Positions 4,645-5,134 of a stretch of DNA of 5,134 nucleotides are shown here, one piece after another. The stretch is from Candidatus Gottesmanbacteria bacterium CG_4_10_14_0_8_um_filter_37_24. GTDB taxonomy: Bacteria > Patescibacteriota > Microgenomatia > 2-02-FULL-39-11. The position numbers and the translations under genes are program-made. Within the stretch, counting starts at the first letter, position 1. Each line of letters starts with the position of its first letter. Below the pieces are notes generated by a model. The model saw nothing but the letters and a program-made list of their open reading frames with translations. It was not told the origin of the DNA and searched no databases. The DNA lies in NCBI GenBank assembly GCA_002785215.1, contig PFMK01000106.1, forward strand, positions 1 to 5,134. The letters are read 5' to 3'.

Positions 4645-4817
4645 ATCTTTATGTATAAAAAAATAATAATTGTCGGTAATAACGGAATATACGGTTTTGT
4701 GGAAATATTTTCTCCTTTATTGTAGGTAATAATTCGTTGTTTTAAATCTTCGGAGTAACCGATATAAATGAATTTCTTTAACAGATTGTGTAAAACGTAG
4801 ATGTAGTAGAATTTCAT
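4620..4817 (-). pseudogene. GIY-YIG nuclease-like gene, C-terminally degenerate
   Basis: The 65-aa minus-strand ORF starts MKFYYIYVLHN and has IYIGYSEDLKQRI, the two halves of the GIY-YIG signature plus the conserved Arg of this small nuclease family (UvrC/URI-like, normally about 80-95 aa). It then has the usual NKGENISTKPYIP. After that point the expected LIYYE-like strand and the helix with the catalytic Glu are missing; the sequence turns into low-complexity Ile/Lys/Tyr and stops inside the permease 3' end. Other frames after the break recover no convincing continuation, so it is probably inactive. A REP-like hairpin ends 6 bp before its ATG and may have replaced its promoter. Confidence 0.65.
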
Positions 4818-4823
4818 AACCTT

Positions 4824-4847
4824 GGCGGGTACAAGTCTGCACCCGCC
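4824..4847. repeat. REP-like hairpin 1
   Basis: GGCGGGT (4824-4830) and ACCCGCC (4841-4847) are exact inverted repeats. The stem continues past one mismatch with CA/TG, leaving a 4-nt loop. GC-rich stems with a short internal bulge resemble REP elements moved by RAYT transposases. No T-tract follows on the + strand, and the permease stop is 180 bp upstream, so it is not a typical terminator for that operon. Confidence 0.6.
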
Positions 4848-4876
4848 TCAGTCACATTCTTATCTGTCTTTGGCGA

Positions 4877-4902
4877 AGCCAGGCTCCGAATGGTGCCTGG
4901 CT
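4877..4902. repeat. REP-like hairpin 2
   Basis: AGCCAGGC (4877-4884) and GCCTGGCT (4895-4902) form a perfect 8-bp stem around a 10-nt loop. Its right arm runs into the start of the long repeat (CTGAGCGTGC from 4901). The left repeat copy at 1498 lacks this hairpin, so it is either a separate element or was lost there. Confidence 0.6.
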
Positions 4903-5039
4903 GAGCGTGCCCGGTCTGGACCCTTCTGATCGTTATAATTTCTATCTTCATTGTATATCCACCTTGAGGTAATATTCTGGCAATGGGAAGTGCTTGTGGT
5001 GAGTGCGGTCGAACCAAGACAAATTAGACAGTATAAAAA
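4901..5039. repeat. Long intergenic repeat, right copy
   Basis: This is the counterpart of 1498-1616 in the same orientation, sharing CTGAGCGTGCC, ATCGTTA, TTCTAT, TTGAGG and the end AAGACAAAT-T-AGACAGTATAAAAA. It contains TGGTGAGTGCGGTCGAACCA (4997-5016), a member of the same TTCGAC repeat class found in the sigma gene. An open frame on the minus strand here looks like repeat-derived sequence rather than a gene. Confidence 0.6.
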
Positions 5040-5042
5040 GGG

Positions 5043-5134
5043 TGTCCCTACATTCTAAAGTCAAGTGCAACTTTTGAATCTCCTTTGATTAAATGTTGAT
5101 AATATTCGTTGGGCGATAAATACCCCAACCGTTT
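5043..5134 (-). mobile_element. End of an IS30-like insertion sequence (continues beyond window)
   Basis: On the minus strand the last transposase codons run into a probable terminal inverted repeat containing GTTGCACTTGACTTTAGAAT. Transposase C-termini overlapping a TTGCACTT-type terminal repeat are typical of IS30-family elements. The outer boundary is taken near 5043, where the long repeat ends; the other end is outside the window, so this terminal repeat cannot be verified here. Confidence 0.55.
5048..5134 (-). CDS. Transposase C-terminus, IS30-like (partial)
   Basis: The frame enters from the right edge and ends at a stop at 5048-5050, giving 28 residues. They include KRLGYLSPNEYY, the conserved end of DDE integrase cores (xRLGYLxPxE), and KVALDFRM. 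The R-LG-LSPNE followed by a KVAL terminus fits the IS30 family; IS3/IS481-type integrases share the first motif and cannot be fully excluded. The 5' part lies outside the window, so whether the gene is intact is unknown. Confidence 0.7.
   Translation of the reverse strand, partial: KRLGYLSPNEYYQHLIKGDSKVALDFRM

Noticed and set aside
4814..5017. 67-aa minus-strand ORF across the REP hairpins and long repeat
   Set aside because: It is made entirely of repeat sequence (both hairpins and the TTCGAC motif), has no SD or family match, and the left copy of the same repeat breaks the frame. It is best explained as a chance open frame in repeats.

Overview
The window looks like accessory DNA from a low-GC bacterium. 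Several genes have Shine-Dalgarno sites, the two arsR promoters are ordinary TTGACA/TATAAT-like rather than the Bacteroidota TTTG/TAnnTTTG type, and the sigma factor, ArsR, thioredoxin-like and permease proteins read like those of Patescibacteria (CPR). That placement is an inference from protein style; Bacteroidota or another low-GC phylum cannot be excluded from 5 kb. All confident genes lie on the + strand except a broken GIY-YIG gene and an insertion-sequence (IS) end at the right.

Layout. (1) Positions 97-1413: an ECF-type sigma factor followed by a three-pass membrane protein with a predicted external beta domain, probably one sigma/membrane-partner operon. The last codons of the sigma gene come from a dispersed repeat. 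(2) Positions 1414-1754: no intact gene. It holds a coding-like fragment, a diverged copy of a repeat seen again at the right end, and a probable decayed IS end. (3) Positions 1715-2999: the first arsenic unit, with a promoter and palindromic operator on top of the start codon, arsR1, arsM (As(III) S-adenosylmethionine methyltransferase) and a 33-codon ORF ending in Cys-Gly-Gly-Cys-Lys. (4) Positions 3004-4644: the second unit, with its own promoter/operator, arsR2, a repeat-derived hairpin, a thioredoxin-fold redox protein (CxxC) and an ArsP/DUF318-type permease. (5) Positions 4620-5134: a degenerate GIY-YIG gene on the minus strand, two REP-like hairpins, the second copy of the long repeat, and the C-terminal end of a transposase (IS30-like) running off the edge.

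Working model. Arsenic(III) releases two ArsR repressors, each with an N-terminal Cys-Cys pair and a CVC motif. ArsM then methylates arsenite, the small redox protein may keep thiols or methylated arsenic reduced, and the permease exports trivalent methylarsenicals. The whole arsenic segment lies between two related IS/repeat structures in the same orientation, which suggests a mobile or formerly mobile island. The least familiar items are the 33-aa CGGC microprotein, the near-leaderless arsR starts embedded in their operators, and the repeat-altered sigma C-terminus.
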